Assembly (NCBI RefSeq): GCF_010587385.1
Contig: NZ_CP047475.1
Location: 2,418,001-2,482,000, forward strand
Reading direction: 5' to 3'
Length of the DNA stretch: 64,000 bases
Source: Vibrio astriarenae
Lineage (GTDB): Bacteria > Pseudomonadota > Gammaproteobacteria > Enterobacterales > Vibrionaceae
The position numbers and the translations under genes are program-made. The notes beneath the pieces are model-generated. The model was not told where the DNA came from. It saw only the letters and a list, made by a program, of their open reading frames with translations, and did no database searches. Positions 35,809 through 46,385 of the stretch are shown here, one piece after another (position 1 is the first letter of the stretch; every line of letters starts with the position of its first letter).

Positions 35809-37326
35809 TTACGCCTGAGGACGCATTGCAGGGAATAGAATTACATCACGGATGGTGTGTGTATTGGTAAACAGCATTGCTAGGCGGTCAATACCGATAC
35901 CTTGACCCGCTGTTGGCGGTAGACCGTGCTCAAGCGCTGTGATGTAGTCTGCATCGTAGTACATAGCTTCGTCATCACCTGCGTCTTTCGCGTTAACTTG
36001 CGCTTTGAAGCGCTCGTCTTGGTCTTGTGCATCGTTAAGCTCTGAGAAGCCGTTTGCGACTTCACGACCACCGATAAAGAACTCAAAACGGTCTGTGAAG
36101 AACGGGTTGTCGTCGCTACGACGTGCTAGAGGAGAGATATCCGCTGGGTAACCTGTGATGAACGTTGGTTGAATTAGCTGAGGCTCAGCCGTTTCACCAA
36201 AGATCTCTTCTAGAAGCTGGCCACAAGTCCAGAACGTTTCTACTTCTACGTGTACAGATTTCGCGATGGCGACCATCTTCTCACGATCTTGTAGGTCTGC
36301 TTCTGTTAGTGCTTGAATCTCAGCGTGCTCAGGATTGTAGTGTTTGATCGCATCGAACATGCTCATGCGAGCGTATTGACCACCGAACTCTACTGTCTCG
36401 TCGCCGTAAGGCATGGACGTTGAACCAAGAACGTCCATCGCTGCTGTACTTAGCATCTCTTCAGTCAGATCCATTAGATCTTTGTAGTCAGAGTACGCTT
36501 GGTAGAACTCCATCATTGTGAATTCTGGGTTATGACGTGGCGATAGACCTTCGTTACGGAAGTTACGGTTGATCTCGAATACACGGTCAAAACCGCCTAC
36601 CACTAGGCGCTTAAGGTAAAGCTCAGGTGCAACACGTAGGTACATGTCGATGTCTAGCGCGTTGTGGTGAGTGATGAATGGACGAGCCGTTGCACCACCA
36701 GGGATCACGTGCATCATCGGCGTTTCAACTTCTAGGTAGCCCTTTGAGCTCATGAAGTTACGGATAGATGATACTAGCTTAGAGCGCACGATGAATGCAT
36801 TACGAGAATCTTCGTTTACGATTAGGTCAACATAACGCTGACGGTAACGCATCTCTTGGTCAGTCAGACCGTGGAACTTCTCAGGAAGTGGACGAAGTGC
36901 TTTCGTTAGCAACTCGTAAGACTCCATGTTCACGTAAAGATCGCCTTTACCTGACTTGTGAAGTGCCCCTTTAACACCGATGATGTCACCGATATCTAGG
37001 CCTTGGTATTTCTCTTTAAGCTCTTTTTGAACATCTTTCGCTGCGTATGCTTGGATACGGCCAGATGTTTCTTGAATCGCTAGGAATGGACCACGCTTAG
37101 CCATTACGCGGCCAGCGATTGCAACAACGTGGTTTAGCTCTTCTAGCTCTTCCTTGGTCTTTTCACCGAATTCCGCTTGAAGGTCGCCAGCTAGGTGTTC
37201 ACGACGGAAGTCATTTGGGTGACCATTTGCTTTGCAGCTCTGACGGATATGATCCAGTTTTGCGCGGCGCTCAGCAATTAACTTGTTTTCTTCTTGTACG
37301 TTTTCGTTTTGAACAGCATCAGTCAT
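35809..37326 (-). CDS. lysS: Lysyl-tRNA synthetase, class II
   Basis: A 505-residue synthetase with an N-terminal OB-fold anticodon-binding domain (about 60-150) and a class II catalytic core: motif 1 region [12 protein letters not shown], motif 2 [20 protein letters not shown], motif 3 [17 protein letters not shown]. Length and order match LysS of E. coli. It lies 38 bases after prfB on the same strand, the same prfB-lysS operon as in E. coli. Codon use is strongly biased, as for highly expressed genes. Confidence 0.96.
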   Translation of the reverse strand: MTDAVQNENVQEENKLIAERRAKLDHIRQSCKANGHPNDFRREHLAGDLQAEFGEKTKEELEELNHVVAIAGRVMAKRGPFLAIQETSGRIQAYAAKDVQKELKEKYQGLDIGDIIGVKGALHKSGKGDLYVNMESYELLTKALRPLPEKFHGLTDQEMRYRQRYVDLIVNEDSRNAFIVRSKLVSSIRNFMSSKGYLEVETPMMHVIPGGATARPFITHHNALDIDMYLRVAPELYLKRLVVGGFDRVFEINRNFRNEGLSPRHNPEFTMMEFYQAYSDYKDLMDLTEEMLSTAAMDVLGSTSMPYGDETVEFGGQYARMSMFDAIKHYNPEHAEIQALTEADLQDREKMVAIAKSVHVEVETFWTCGQLLEEIFGETAEPQLIQPTFITGYPADISPLARRSDDNPFFTDRFEFFIGGREVANGFSELNDAQDQDERFKAQVNAKDAGDDEAMYYDADYITALEHGLPPTAGQGIGIDRLAMLFTNTHTIRDVILFPAMRPQA

Positions 37327-37364
37327 TTTCGATGTATCCTGTTTTCTCTTATGCGGTGAAAAGC

Positions 37365-38463
37365 TTATAGGCCTGATTTCAGGCTAGCTTCAATAAATTT
37401 GTCTAAGTCGCCGTCTAAAACCGCCTGCGTATTGCGGTTTTCAACGCCAGTGCGTAAATCTTTGATACGTGAGTCATCCAGTACGTATGAACGAATCTGG
37501 CTACCCCAACCAATATCTGATTTCGCATCTTCGTTGGCTTGTTTCTCAGCATTTTGCTTTTGAATCTCTAGCTCAAACAGTTTTGCACGAAGCTGCTTCA
37601 TTGCTTGATCTTTGTTCTTGTGCTGAGAACGATCATTCTGACACTGTACAACGGTATTGGTTGGTACGTGCGTGATACGTACTGCCGATTCCGTGGTGTT
37701 AACGTGCTGACCACCTGCACCCGACGCACGGTAAACGTCAATGCGGAGATCGGCAGGGTTAATATCGATCTGAATGTTGTCATCAATCTCTGGATAGATG
37801 AATGCAGAAGCAAATGACGTGTGGCGTCGGCCACTTGAGTCGAAAGGTGACTTACGAACCAGGCGGTGAACACCCGTTTCAGTGCGCAACCAACCATAAG
37901 CATACTCACCTGAGATTCTTACCGTTGCACCTTTAAGGCCTGCGACTTCGCCTTCTGATACTTCAATCACTTCGGTTTTGAAGCCTTTCGCTTCAGCCCA
38001 ACGCAAGTACATACGTAGCATCATTGAAGTCCAGTCTTGCGCTTCAGTACCACCAGACCCTGATTGCAGGTCGATGTAGCAATCTGATTCGTCATGATCA
38101 CCTGAGAACATACGGCGGAATTCAAGCTTCTCAAGTTTGCCTTCCAGTTCAGCAAGCTCTGGCTCAATTTCATCAAATGTCTCTTGGTCTTCCTCTTCGA
38201 CAGCAAGCTCAAGAAGACCATCGACGTCCTCTACGCCTTGATCAAGCAAGTCGATAGTTTCAACCACCGCTTCTAGAGATGCACGCTCTTTACCTAGCGC
38301 TTGTGCACGCTCTGGCTCATTCCATACATCCGGTTGTTCTAGCTCTGCATTAACTTCTTCTAGACGCTCTTTCTTGGCGTCATAGTCAAAGATACCCCCT
38401 AAGGACATTCGTGCGCTCAGTCACGTCCTTCAGACGGTTTTTAATAGGATTGATTTCAAACAT
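37365..38463 (-). CDS. prfB: Peptide chain release factor 2 with programmed +1 frameshift
   Basis: RF2 releases peptides at UGA and UAA. The reading frame opens at the ATG 38461-38463 ([11 protein letters not shown]) and meets an in-frame TGA at codon 26 (38386-38388). The slippery context is AGGGGG-TAT-CTT-TGA-C, the conserved autoregulatory site: slow reading of UGA when RF2 is scarce allows a +1 shift to GAC and translation to the stop at 37365, giving 365 residues. The class-I release motif GGQ is in [17 protein letters not shown] and the SPF recognition motif is present ([10 protein letters not shown]). Both frames are one gene. Confidence 0.96.
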
Positions 38464-38564
38464 GTTGTCTCAACATTTTAGAATAGAATTTAACCGCGAA
38501 AGTGTACTCAAAAATGTGACGAAGATACAGAAAAAATCATTGTCAATGTCTCTAGATATAGATC

Positions 38565-38590
38565 AAAAAAGCTGGCTATGCAGCCAGCTT
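38565..38590 (-). terminator. Terminator of brnQ
   Basis: AAGCTGGCT pairs with AGCCAGCTT across a 4-base loop, with the A run 38565-38570 giving a T tract on the minus strand. It is about 25 bases after the brnQ stop. Confidence 0.88.
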
Positions 38591-38614
38591 CGTAGATTTA
38601 TAGCAACTTTAAGC

Positions 38615-39928
38615 TTACACCATCTGCTTAGGCTCTTGCGCACCAGCAGTGCGACCGATGAACAAGCCTGCCGTGATTGCCAGTGCCGTAGGTAATAACC
38701 AGCCCATACCAACGCTAAATAGAGGCAGAATTTCGAACACTGACACATCAACACCCGCTACTTTTGCGGCGTCAATCAATGCGAACAACAAGGCTACTGC
38801 AACCACAACGCGCGACGCTGTTTTTGGATTCGCCAAGAATGGACGAACAAACGCCAGCGCAACGAGTGCGATTGCGACAGGGTAAAGAGCAAACAAAACA
38901 GGAACCGAAAGTGCAATCAATTGAGACAAGCCTACATTTGCCACTACAGCACAAGCAATACCATTGATCACTACCCACTTTTTGTAAGTAATCGATGTCA
39001 GTGACGAAAAATAGTCTGCACAGGCAGAAATCAAGCCAATTGCTGTAGTTAGACACGCAAGCAACACGATAACTGACAGTACAATCTGACCATAAGGACC
39101 AAACAGTGCTTGAACGTAGAGGCTTAAGATTGCACCGCCATTATCCGCACCCGCTGCTACAGCTGCGCTGGTTGCACCCAAGTAAAACAGAGATACATAC
39201 ACAAACGCGAGTCCTGCAGCGGCAATCACTGCTGCGCTCACTAAGTACTTTTTCGTCGCTGTCGTGTCGGTTACACCCTTACTGCGAATCGCATCAACGA
39301 TCAGCATACCGAACATCAGTGCACCAAAGGTATCCATGGTGTTATAACCTTCAAGGAAACCTGTGGTGAAAGGCTGTAGAGCGTAATCACCCTGAGCTGA
39401 AATCATCTCACCCTGCGGATCAACAAACACAGCAAAAGCGAGCACAATCAACCCCAAAAACAGCGCCGGCGTTAGAAACTTACCGATAATGTCGATGAGC
39501 TTGCCCTGTGACCATGCGAAAAACATCGCGACACAGAAGAATAAAATAGAGAAAAGAGTCAGGTGGAACTGCTGCGCATCAGCTAAGAATGGACGAAATG
39601 CCATTTCATAAGCCACAAGCCCTGTTCTCGGGGCAGCGAAAGCAGGACCGATAATAATAAAGATTAACACTGTAATTAGGGTGGCGACGGCTTTCGGCAG
39701 GTCTTTGGTCATGTGCTGCCAACTACCACCAGCAAAAGCAAGAGCAATGACGGTCACCAATGGCAAGCCAACTGCCGTTAACAGAAACCCTAACATCGCT
39801 GGCATTAGGTTTTCACCAGCAAGTTGTCCTGCTATAGGTGGGAAAATAATATTTCCCGCGCCCAAGAAAAAGGCAAATAACATAAAGCCAACAGCGACAA
39901 TATCGGCTAATTTTAAATTCTGGTTCAC
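38615..39928 (-). CDS. brnQ: Branched-chain amino acid transporter, BrnQ type
   Basis: A 437-residue polytopic membrane protein of the LIVCS family, taking up leucine, isoleucine and valine with sodium or protons. Family segments FFLGAGNIIFPPIAGQLAG near the N terminus and ISACADYFSSL further on are clear; about 12 hydrophobic segments can be counted. GTG at 39926-39928 is preferred over an ATG 14 codons upstream because GAGGAA lies 7 bases before it and the protein then begins at the usual point. Divergent from trmN6. Confidence 0.92.
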   Translation of the reverse strand: MNQNLKLADIVAVGFMLFAFFLGAGNIIFPPIAGQLAGENLMPAMLGFLLTAVGLPLVTVIALAFAGGSWQHMTKDLPKAVATLITVLIFIIIGPAFAAPRTGLVAYEMAFRPFLADAQQFHLTLFSILFFCVAMFFAWSQGKLIDIIGKFLTPALFLGLIVLAFAVFVDPQGEMISAQGDYALQPFTTGFLEGYNTMDTFGALMFGMLIVDAIRSKGVTDTTATKKYLVSAAVIAAAGLAFVYVSLFYLGATSAAVAAGADNGGAILSLYVQALFGPYGQIVLSVIVLLACLTTAIGLISACADYFSSLTSITYKKWVVINGIACAVVANVGLSQLIALSVPVLFALYPVAIALVALAFVRPFLANPKTASRVVVAVALLFALIDAAKVAGVDVSVFEILPLFSVGMGWLLPTALAITAGLFIGRTAGAQEPKQMV

Positions 39929-40263
39929 AACGTATTCCTCGTATTGGTTGATCCAACAACCGAACTTCAAAACGAGACTGCGATTATCGTTGGTGTTTTT
40001 CTTATTGTGTTTTGAGCGAAAGACAATCCAAGATCACATTCTTTAGAGTGCAAGGATAATGTACAATCAACACAGGACATTCAAGCGCGCAGTTAAAAAC
40101 ACCATATAAATTCAAATTAACCAGAAAAAACCAGTTATATTCACTGCCTTTTCTCTCAGATTGCGGTTTTATTGACTTTCCATTATCTAAATGACATTAC
40201 TACCATTTAGTATCATTCACCACATAACATTAACAATACAAAGCATATAACTGCGTATAAGCC
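39929..40263. other. Divergent gap between brnQ and trmN6
   Basis: About 335 bases, AT-rich on the trmN6 side, without a supported gene. It must hold both promoters. I see a TTGACT before trmN6 but no good -10 at the right distance, and no strong palindrome or repeat. Confidence 0.4.
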
Positions 40264-40995
40264 ATGACACAAAATAAACAATTGAAGACAAAAAGCTTTA
40301 GATTTAAACAATTTAGTATTGAAGGTGGTAGTGCAGGTATGGCTGTAAGTACCGACGGCGTACTTCTTGGTGCCTGGAGTCAGTGTCACTCCAGTGGTGA
40401 GATACTTGATATTGGGACCGGAACAGGTCTACTTAGCCTCATGATTGCCCAGCGATATCCAGAGAAAAAGATTGTTGCCATTGATATTGATCCACATGCT
40501 TTTGAAGCGGCACGTCACAATGTCCACTCGAGTGCTTGGGCTCAACGTATATGTGTCGAGCTGGCACCACTTGAACAATACGCTTTGTCCCAATCCGGTA
40601 AATTATTCTCAGATATCATATGCAATCCACCCTATTTCAATAGTGGGGAAACTGCGCAAAGCTTGCAAAGAGCCACCGCTAGACACACTCAACAACTTAG
40701 CCATGAAGCTCTGGCACGAGATATCAGTCAGTTACTTCACCATCACGGCAAAGCGAGCTTGATCCTTCCGGTTGTTGAGGGAGAACAATTTCTGCTACTC
40801 GCACAACGTCACCATCTGTACGCCTCTCGACTCTGCTATGTTCATCCGACCAATACCAAACCAGCCTCTCGATTGCTTATTGAGCTCAAACACCAGGCTA
40901 ATAAATGCGAAAACAGCGCACTCACCATTATGCAAGATGGAACATACAGCGCCGAATTTACTCAACTCACTCGTGAGTTTTACCTTAAAATGTAA
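40264..40995 (+). CDS. trmN6: tRNA1(Val) adenine-37 N6-methyltransferase
   Basis: A 243-residue Rossmann-fold methyltransferase homologous to E. coli YfiC/TrmN6, which methylates A37 of tRNA-Val. The SAM site is ILDIGTGTGLLSLMIAQRYP, and the catalytic NPPY motif of amino-methyltransferases is in IICNPPYFNSGE. It is followed 121 bases later by srmB on the same strand; in E. coli yfiC and srmB are neighbours too, in divergent orientation. Confidence 0.93.
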   Translation: MTQNKQLKTKSFRFKQFSIEGGSAGMAVSTDGVLLGAWSQCHSSGEILDIGTGTGLLSLMIAQRYPEKKIVAIDIDPHAFEAARHNVHSSAWAQRICVELAPLEQYALSQSGKLFSDIICNPPYFNSGETAQSLQRATARHTQQLSHEALARDISQLLHHHGKASLILPVVEGEQFLLLAQRHHLYASRLCYVHPTNTKPASRLLIELKHQANKCENSALTIMQDGTYSAEFTQLTREFYLKM

Positions 40996-41116
40996 GCAAG
41001 TCAGCGGAATAAGCCGGTTAGATGTCGTGATCTAGATCACTCAAGCTCGCTTCTTATTTCGACTGGGTATATAATACGCGCCCTTTACTTTTTACCCTGC
41101 TTGTGGAGAAACCACT

Positions 41117-42343
41117 GTGATTAAAACGTTTGCAGATTTAGACCTAGATCCTAACCTGCTGGATGCCATCGAAGAAATGGGCTTTTCTCGCCCAACTCAA
41201 GTTCAAGCAGAAGCGATTCCACAAGCGCTTGAAGGTCGAGATGTTCTTGCCTCTGCGCCTACCGGCACGGGTAAAACAGCTGCATTCGTGATCCCTGCTC
41301 TGCAATATCTGCAAGACTTCCCTCGCAAGAAGGCAGGTCCTGCCCGCGTACTTATCCTGACACCGACTCGCGAGCTGGCAATGCAAGTCGCTGACCAAGC
41401 GCGCGCACTGGCTAAGAACACCAAGCTCAACATCTTCACCATCACCGGTGGCGTCCAGTATGAAGAGCACGCAGATATCCTCAAAACAACACAAGATATT
41501 GTTGTAGCAACCCCGGGCCGCTTGATGGAATACATCAATGCAGAACGTTTTGACTGCCGCGCAATTGAATGGCTAATCTTAGATGAAGCTGACCGTATGC
41601 TGGATATGGGCTTTGGACCAACTGTCGACCGTTTGTCTGGCGAGTGCCGCTGGCGTAAACAAACACTGCTGTTCTCTGCAACACTTGAAGGCCGTGGTGT
41701 TGAAGGCTTTACTGCGGATCTACTAAAAAATCCTGCAGAGGTCGATGCTGAACCATCACGCCGTGAGCGTAAGAAAATCGCGCAATGGTATCACCGTGCC
41801 GATGACATGGAACACAAACTTGCCCTGCTGAAAGTGATCATCACTGAGCAAGCAGAGCGCACCATCGTCTTCCTTAAGACACGTGAGCGCTTAGCAGAGC
41901 TACGTGCTCAATTAGAGAGCGCACAGATCCCATGCTCTTGGATTCAAGGTGAAATGCCGCAAGATCGCCGTAACAACGCGATTTCACGCTTCCGCGATGG
42001 TACAGTGAATGTACTGCTGGCTACCGATGTTGCTGCGCGTGGTATCGACCTTCCAGATGTTAGCCATGTGATTAACTATGACATGCCGCGTACCGCTGAT
42101 GTTTATCTGCACCGTATCGGTCGTACAGCGCGTGCGGGTAAGAAAGGTAATGCGATTTCACTGGTTGAGATGCATGACCAACCTATGATGGATCGTGTCG
42201 CTCGTTATGTGAAAGAGGACATCAAAGAGCGTTTCATTAAAGAGCTGCGCCCGAAACACAAAAAGCCAACGTTCAAGAAAAAGAACAAAAAGAAAGTAGA
42301 GAAAAAAAGCGCGAAGAAGAAAGTCGCGAAGAAGAAAAAATAA
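41117..42343 (+). CDS. srmB: DEAD-box RNA helicase SrmB
   Basis: A 408-residue RNA helicase for early steps of 50S ribosome assembly. In order: Q-motif region FSRPTQVQAEAIP, Walker A APTGTGKT, PTRELAMQ, TPGRLM, LDEADRMLDMG, LFSATLEG, and the helicase C motifs ATDVAARGID and HRIGRTARAG. The C-terminal 40 residues are a Lys-rich tail (about half Lys), typical of SrmB. The start is GTG with GGAG 9 bases upstream. A strong terminator follows. Confidence 0.95.
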   Translation: MIKTFADLDLDPNLLDAIEEMGFSRPTQVQAEAIPQALEGRDVLASAPTGTGKTAAFVIPALQYLQDFPRKKAGPARVLILTPTRELAMQVADQARALAKNTKLNIFTITGGVQYEEHADILKTTQDIVVATPGRLMEYINAERFDCRAIEWLILDEADRMLDMGFGPTVDRLSGECRWRKQTLLFSATLEGRGVEGFTADLLKNPAEVDAEPSRRERKKIAQWYHRADDMEHKLALLKVIITEQAERTIVFLKTRERLAELRAQLESAQIPCSWIQGEMPQDRRNNAISRFRDGTVNVLLATDVAARGIDLPDVSHVINYDMPRTADVYLHRIGRTARAGKKGNAISLVEMHDQPMMDRVARYVKEDIKERFIKELRPKHKKPTFKKKNKKKVEKKSAKKKVAKKKK

Positions 42344-42365
42344 TTTTCTACGCTGAATCAGATAC

Positions 42366-42397
42366 AAAAATGCCACTTCGATTGAAGTGGCATTTTT
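42366..42397 (+). terminator. Terminator of srmB
   Basis: AAAAATGCCACTTC pairs with GAAGTGGCATTTTT across a 4-base loop and continues into more T. It lies 22 bases after the stop. Confidence 0.93.
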
Positions 42398-42444
42398 ATT
42401 TTTTAGGCTTGACTAACAATAAGTCATAAGTGCGCTTTTAGTAG

Positions 42445-42523
42445 ATCCTGAAATAAATTCAGGATGACATTGATATTCAGGATGGCACTGTATTGGGTAT
42501 ATGAAATCACAAACATCCTGAAT
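42445..42523. repeat. Cluster of four TTCAGGAT/ATCCTGAA elements
   Basis: ATCCTGAA (42445-42452) and TTCAGGAT (42458-42465) form a short hairpin with a 5-base loop; a further ATTCAGGAT (42475-42483) and an ATCCTGAAT (42515-42523) can pair with each other or with the first pair. The gap between srmB and prfC (42344-42643) holds these and the srmB terminator, nothing else. It looks like a small intergenic repeat of unknown function. Confidence 0.5.
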
Positions 42524-42643
42524 CACATGACCATCTGCACTTTAAATCACTATCAGCACTTCATATTGCTAATAGCGCGTCATATTAAACTTGTTTCAAT
42601 ATCTAATAAACAGTAGCGGTGAACCCAAAGCGCACTCGTCGTA

Positions 42644-44224
42644 TTAGTGCTCGCGAGTCGCGCGGAAATCTACATCCGGGAAACGCTCTTGCGCTAGGTT
42701 TAAGTTGACCATGGTTGGAGCGATGTATGACAGATTGTCACCACCATCCAGAGCAAGGTTTGCTTGGTTCTTACGCTTAAACTCTTCCAGCTTCTTCTCG
42801 TCGCCACACTCAACCCAACGTGCAGTCGCAACGTTAACGCCTTCGTAGATAGCTTCTACGTTGTATTCTGCTTTCAGACGAGCCACAACCACATCAAACT
42901 GAAGCACACCAACGGCACCAACGATCAGGTCGTTGTTCTGCAGTGGACGGAATACCTGTACCGCGCCCTCTTCAGAAAGCTGTACGAGACCTTTTAGTAG
43001 CTGCTTCTGTTTCAATGGATCTTTTAGGCGAATACGACGGAATAGCTCCGGTGCAAAGTTTGGAATACCAGAGAACTTGAGCGCTTCACCTTGAGTGAAC
43101 GTATCACCAATCTGGATAGTACCGTGGTTGTGCAGACCAATAATGTCACCCGCAAACGCATTCTCGGCACGAGAGCGATCGCCAGCCATGAAGGTCACCG
43201 CATCTGAAATGCTGACTTTTTTGCCTGTACGGACGTGATTCATCTTCATACCTTGCTTATAGGTACCCGATACAATTCGCATGAAGGCAATACGGTCACG
43301 GTGCTTAGGATCCATGTTCGCTTGGATCTTAAATACAAAGCCAGAGAAGTCCTCTTCTGTCGCTTCAACATCACGCTCAACCGCTTGACGAGTTTTCGGC
43401 GCAGGCGCCCACTTTGTTAGGCCATCAAGCATATGGTCAACACCGAAGTTACCCAGTGCGGTACCGAAGTACACTGGCGTTAGCTCGCCGGCTAGGAATA
43501 GCTCTAGGTCGAACTCTGGGCAAGCACCCATCACAAGTTCAAGCTCTTCACGCACGCTCTCGGCTAGGTCAGCACCGACTTTTTCGTCCAGCTCAGGGTT
43601 ATCTAAGCCCTTGATAATACGAACTTCTTGGATTTCATGGCCGTGACCTGATTCATATAGGATCGTTTCATCACGGTGAATATGGTAAACACCTTTAAAT
43701 TCTTTACCACAACCGATAGGCCAAGAGATTGGCGCACACGCCATACCTAGCTCACTTTCTACTTCGTCCAGAACTTCCATTGGGTCGCGAACGTCACGGT
43801 CCAATTTGTTCATGAAGGTCACGATAGGGGTATCACGCAGACGGGTGACTTCCATTAGCTTACGCGTACGGTCTTCGACACCTTTCGCCGCGTCGATAAC
43901 CATCAGGCATGAGTCAACCGCAGTCAGGGTACGGTATGTATCTTCAGAGAAGTCTTCGTGTCCCGGAGTATCAAGCAGATTTACTAGGCAGTCGTTATAA
44001 GGGAACTGCATCACCGAGGTCGTTACCGAGATACCACGCTCTTTTTCCATCTCCATCCAGTCTGACTTAGCGTGTTGTGCTGAGCCACGACCTTTAACCG
44101 TACCCGCCTTTTGAATCGCGTTTCCGAATAAAAGTACTTTTTCTGTGATGGTGGTTTTACCCGCATCAGGGTGCGAGATAATCGCAAACGTGCGACGCTT
44201 GCTTACTTCTTGTTGAAAAGACAT
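42644..44224 (-). CDS. prfC: Peptide chain release factor 3
   Basis: A 526-residue translational GTPase that removes RF1/RF2 from the ribosome after termination. G1 is [14 protein letters not shown]2 RGISVTTS, G3 DTPGHEDF, G4 [10 protein letters not shown], and the length equals that of E. coli RF3. The ATG at 44222-44224 has AAAGGG upstream; an ORF extension of 17 codons beyond it has no ribosome site and is not part of the family. It lies within a few kilobases of prfB, which encodes its partner RF2. Confidence 0.95.
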   Translation of the reverse strand: MSFQQEVSKRRTFAIISHPDAGKTTITEKVLLFGNAIQKAGTVKGRGSAQHAKSDWMEMEKERGISVTTSVMQFPYNDCLVNLLDTPGHEDFSEDTYRTLTAVDSCLMVIDAAKGVEDRTRKLMEVTRLRDTPIVTFMNKLDRDVRDPMEVLDEVESELGMACAPISWPIGCGKEFKGVYHIHRDETILYESGHGHEIQEVRIIKGLDNPELDEKVGADLAESVREELELVMGACPEFDLELFLAGELTPVYFGTALGNFGVDHMLDGLTKWAPAPKTRQAVERDVEATEEDFSGFVFKIQANMDPKHRDRIAFMRIVSGTYKQGMKMNHVRTGKKVSISDAVTFMAGDRSRAENAFAGDIIGLHNHGTIQIGDTFTQGEALKFSGIPNFAPELFRRIRLKDPLKQKQLLKGLVQLSEEGAVQVFRPLQNNDLIVGAVGVLQFDVVVARLKAEYNVEAIYEGVNVATARWVECGDEKKLEEFKRKNQANLALDGGDNLSYIAPTMVNLNLAQERFPDVDFRATREH

Positions 44225-44392
44225 AAACGCCCTTTGCTTTGATTCATGAGTGAAGCGCAGAGAGGGTTTCGCCACTCTCTACCTTAAAATTTTGTGCGCG
44301 GATTATACAGAAAAGTCGCTATGTTCGCGACTCTTTATAGCCAAGAGCCAAGTCACTATTTATAGTTCTGCAGCTTTAAAAGCCAAGTCAAC

Positions 44393-44848
44393 TTAGAATG
44401 ACAAGAAAAGATAGCTCATGATAATGGCGTCTTCTTTGCCAGTCTCAGTCGGATAGTAGTTACGGCGACGATCCACCTCATTAAAGCCTTCCGCCTGATA
44501 AAGCTCAAAAGCACGAGTGTTACTCTCTCTAACCTCAAGCCAGGCACTGTCCGCTTTAAGTGCCTCACAGCGATCGAGAAACGCGTTCAGCAGTTGCTTA
44601 CCGAACCCTTTACCTTGGTGTGCCGGGTCAATAGCAATATTAAGCAGCGTCACCTCTCCAACAATGTTTTGGGCGTAGAAGTACCCTATCACTTGGTCGT
44701 CTTTAAGCATGACATGGTGCTCCGCACCACGACTATTGATATCTCCAAGCAGCTTTTCACTCCAAGGGTGAGTATGGGCGCACTTTTCAATGAGATTAAT
44801 GGCACTTAAATGCGAAGCATCAAGCGCAACAACGGAGAATTGAGTCAT
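44393..44848 (-). CDS. rimI: Ribosomal protein S18 alanine N-acetyltransferase
   Basis: A 151-residue GNAT enzyme. The acetyl-CoA pyrophosphate loop is in HQGKGFGKQLL, and the C-terminal GFNEVDRRRNYYPTETGKEDAIIM is the RimI-specific signature. It acetylates the N terminus of S18. The ATG at 44846-44848 is taken; a GTG 11 codons upstream would overlap holD and neither has a strong ribosome site. holD-rimI is a conserved gene pair in enterobacteria and vibrios. Confidence 0.92.
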   Translation of the reverse strand: MTQFSVVALDASHLSAINLIEKCAHTHPWSEKLLGDINSRGAEHHVMLKDDQVIGYFYAQNIVGEVTLLNIAIDPAHQGKGFGKQLLNAFLDRCEALKADSAWLEVRESNTRAFELYQAEGFNEVDRRRNYYPTETGKEDAIIMSYLFLSF

Positions 44849-44853
44849 AAGAG

Positions 44854-45264
44854 TTACTGCTGTGATTGAATTTGAGACCACAACGCACGGCGCTGCTGGT
44901 TATTACCGTCGATCTGTTCAAGTAACGGGCTCGTCAGCACTTTTGCTGTCGACTCTTGCTCTGGACATCCCGCAAACCAAACCCATTCAACGCCTTCTAG
45001 TTCAATCTGAGACCAGTTTTGTGGTTCGATATGCCTGATCTGCTCTAACGAGAGGCTCATCGCTTTTAGCACTTTTGCTAAAAACTCAACCAAGGCGCCC
45101 TGAGGGCAAGAGGGAGAGACCAGTAATAGACGACACGACGCATCAAGTGTCTGCTTAGAGACCTCGATAGCTTCGAGACGTTCTGGGTGTGTGACTGTCC
45201 ATTGAGTGATACCCATCTCTTTGAGATAAGCAGCGTGACGTTGACTTTGATTGAGGTGAGTCAT
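44854..45264 (-). CDS. holD: DNA polymerase III psi subunit
   Basis: A 136-residue HolD protein. The N terminus (RHAAYLKEMGITQWTVTHPE) is the conserved part that in E. coli holds the chi-binding and clamp-loader-binding segments; the rest diverges. Psi links the clamp loader to chi and through it to SSB. It lies 5 bases upstream of rimI, the standard pair. Confidence 0.9.
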   Translation of the reverse strand: MTHLNQSQRHAAYLKEMGITQWTVTHPERLEAIEVSKQTLDASCRLLLVSPSCPQGALVEFLAKVLKAMSLSLEQIRHIEPQNWSQIELEGVEWVWFAGCPEQESTAKVLTSPLLEQIDGNNQQRRALWSQIQSQQ

Positions 45265-45370
45265 GAGATGCGTTGAACCTAATATTTGAGCATGGAGATA
45301 CTAGCAAAAGACAGCGAATATCTCCACTGAGCTATCCCCGTCAATCAGAGATAGTATCGATATGAGCGCT

Positions 45371-45874
45371 CTATAGTTCAGCAAATTCTGGGCAGTAACG
45401 AATCAGGCCTTGTTGACCATCAAAAGCACCAGGAATCAGTGGCTTAATCTGAAAAGCGCCTTCAGGCACATCCCATTGACAATGGAAGCCGTGCTGGTTT
45501 GCTGACTCAAAACCAAACTTACCATAAAGATTAGGATCGCCGAGTACGACACAGCCGTTATAGCCAAGCTCCGCCAATGAGTCGAAGCCTTCTTCAAGTA
45601 GTTGACGAGCAATACCTTGCTTCTGGAACTCAGGATGAACACAAAGTGGCGCTAACCCTTGCCAAGTCACATCATGGCCTTCGATTTCAACCGGTGTAAA
45701 CAGCACATGACCAACAATTTGCCCCTCGTCAGTACAAGCGACCAGTGACAGAGTGATACGCCCATTTTCACGCAGTGTCTGAACGAGATCAGCTTCAGCT
45801 TGTGTTTCAAAAGTGTCACGTAGCAGTTGCCCAATCACGAGCATATCTGCAGGAGCTTCGGTTCTAATAAGCAT
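45371..45874 (-). CDS. yhbS: GNAT N-acetyltransferase, YhbS type
   Basis: A 167-residue GNAT protein with the acetyl-CoA loop HPEFQKQGIARQLLEEG and the closing GDPNLYGKFGFESANQHG that is typical of the YhbS group. It overlaps the ubiT stop by 11 bases, the same yhbS-yhbT coupling as in E. coli. Substrate unknown. A ribosome site AGAGGTAAGCA sits inside the ubiT end. Confidence 0.85.
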   Translation of the reverse strand: MLIRTEAPADMLVIGQLLRDTFETQAEADLVQTLRENGRITLSLVACTDEGQIVGHVLFTPVEIEGHDVTWQGLAPLCVHPEFQKQGIARQLLEEGFDSLAELGYNGCVVLGDPNLYGKFGFESANQHGFHCQWDVPEGAFQIKPLIPGAFDGQQGLIRYCPEFAEL

Positions 45875-46385
45875 TGCTTACCTCTTTAGGTGCTTGAGCA
45901 TCATTGAGACCTTTCTCAACAAAATCGGCCAGTTGATTGAGCATGACTTGCATCGCTTTTGGTAAAGAGTCTAAATCGATGCTATCCATCAGATTTTTCA
46001 CCTCAAGCCCAAGTTCAGTATCTCCCTCAATAGAGAGGCGACGTTGGAAAAACAGGGTGTCTGGGTCCTCTTTTCGACCAGCGATCAACACCAAATCATT
46101 CAAGCTGCCACTAAAGCTCACGTCTTCTTGAACGGGTTGATCAGCAACCACAAGTTTTTCATCTTGATAACTGATTAACCAGCTCACGTTTAAGTCTGAT
46201 ACCTCTACTTTCAGCCACTTATCTTCTAGAAATTCAAAATCACCATCTTCTAGCGCTTCTTGAAAAACTAACTTCAGACCTTCAAGAAGGGCTTTTTTTT
46301 GTACAGTTTTCGGCAATAAATGGATCGGAGATCTCAAAATCGAAGCTGCATTTTGAACTAATTGAGTGCGAATCTTGTTAATCAC
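45864..46385 (-). CDS. ubiT: UbiT, SCP2-domain ubiquinone synthesis factor
   Basis: A 173-residue SCP2 lipid-binding protein homologous to E. coli YhbT/UbiT, which together with UbiU and UbiV allows ubiquinone synthesis without oxygen. The central fold (VSWLISYQDEKLVV, VSFSGSLNDLVLIAGRKEDPDTLFFQRRLSIEG) is that of the SCP2 family. Start GTG at 46383-46385 with GGAAA upstream. It is divergent from rocS, which separates it from ubiU and ubiV. Confidence 0.9.
   Translation of the reverse strand: MINKIRTQLVQNAASILRSPIHLLPKTVQKKALLEGLKLVFQEALEDGDFEFLEDKWLKVEVSDLNVSWLISYQDEKLVVADQPVQEDVSFSGSLNDLVLIAGRKEDPDTLFFQRRLSIEGDTELGLEVKNLMDSIDLDSLPKAMQVMLNQLADFVEKGLNDAQAPKEVSNAY

Noticed and set aside
38411..38695. 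94-codon plus-strand ORF across the prfB start
   Set aside because: It is antisense to the proven prfB frame and the brnQ terminator, with no ribosome site.
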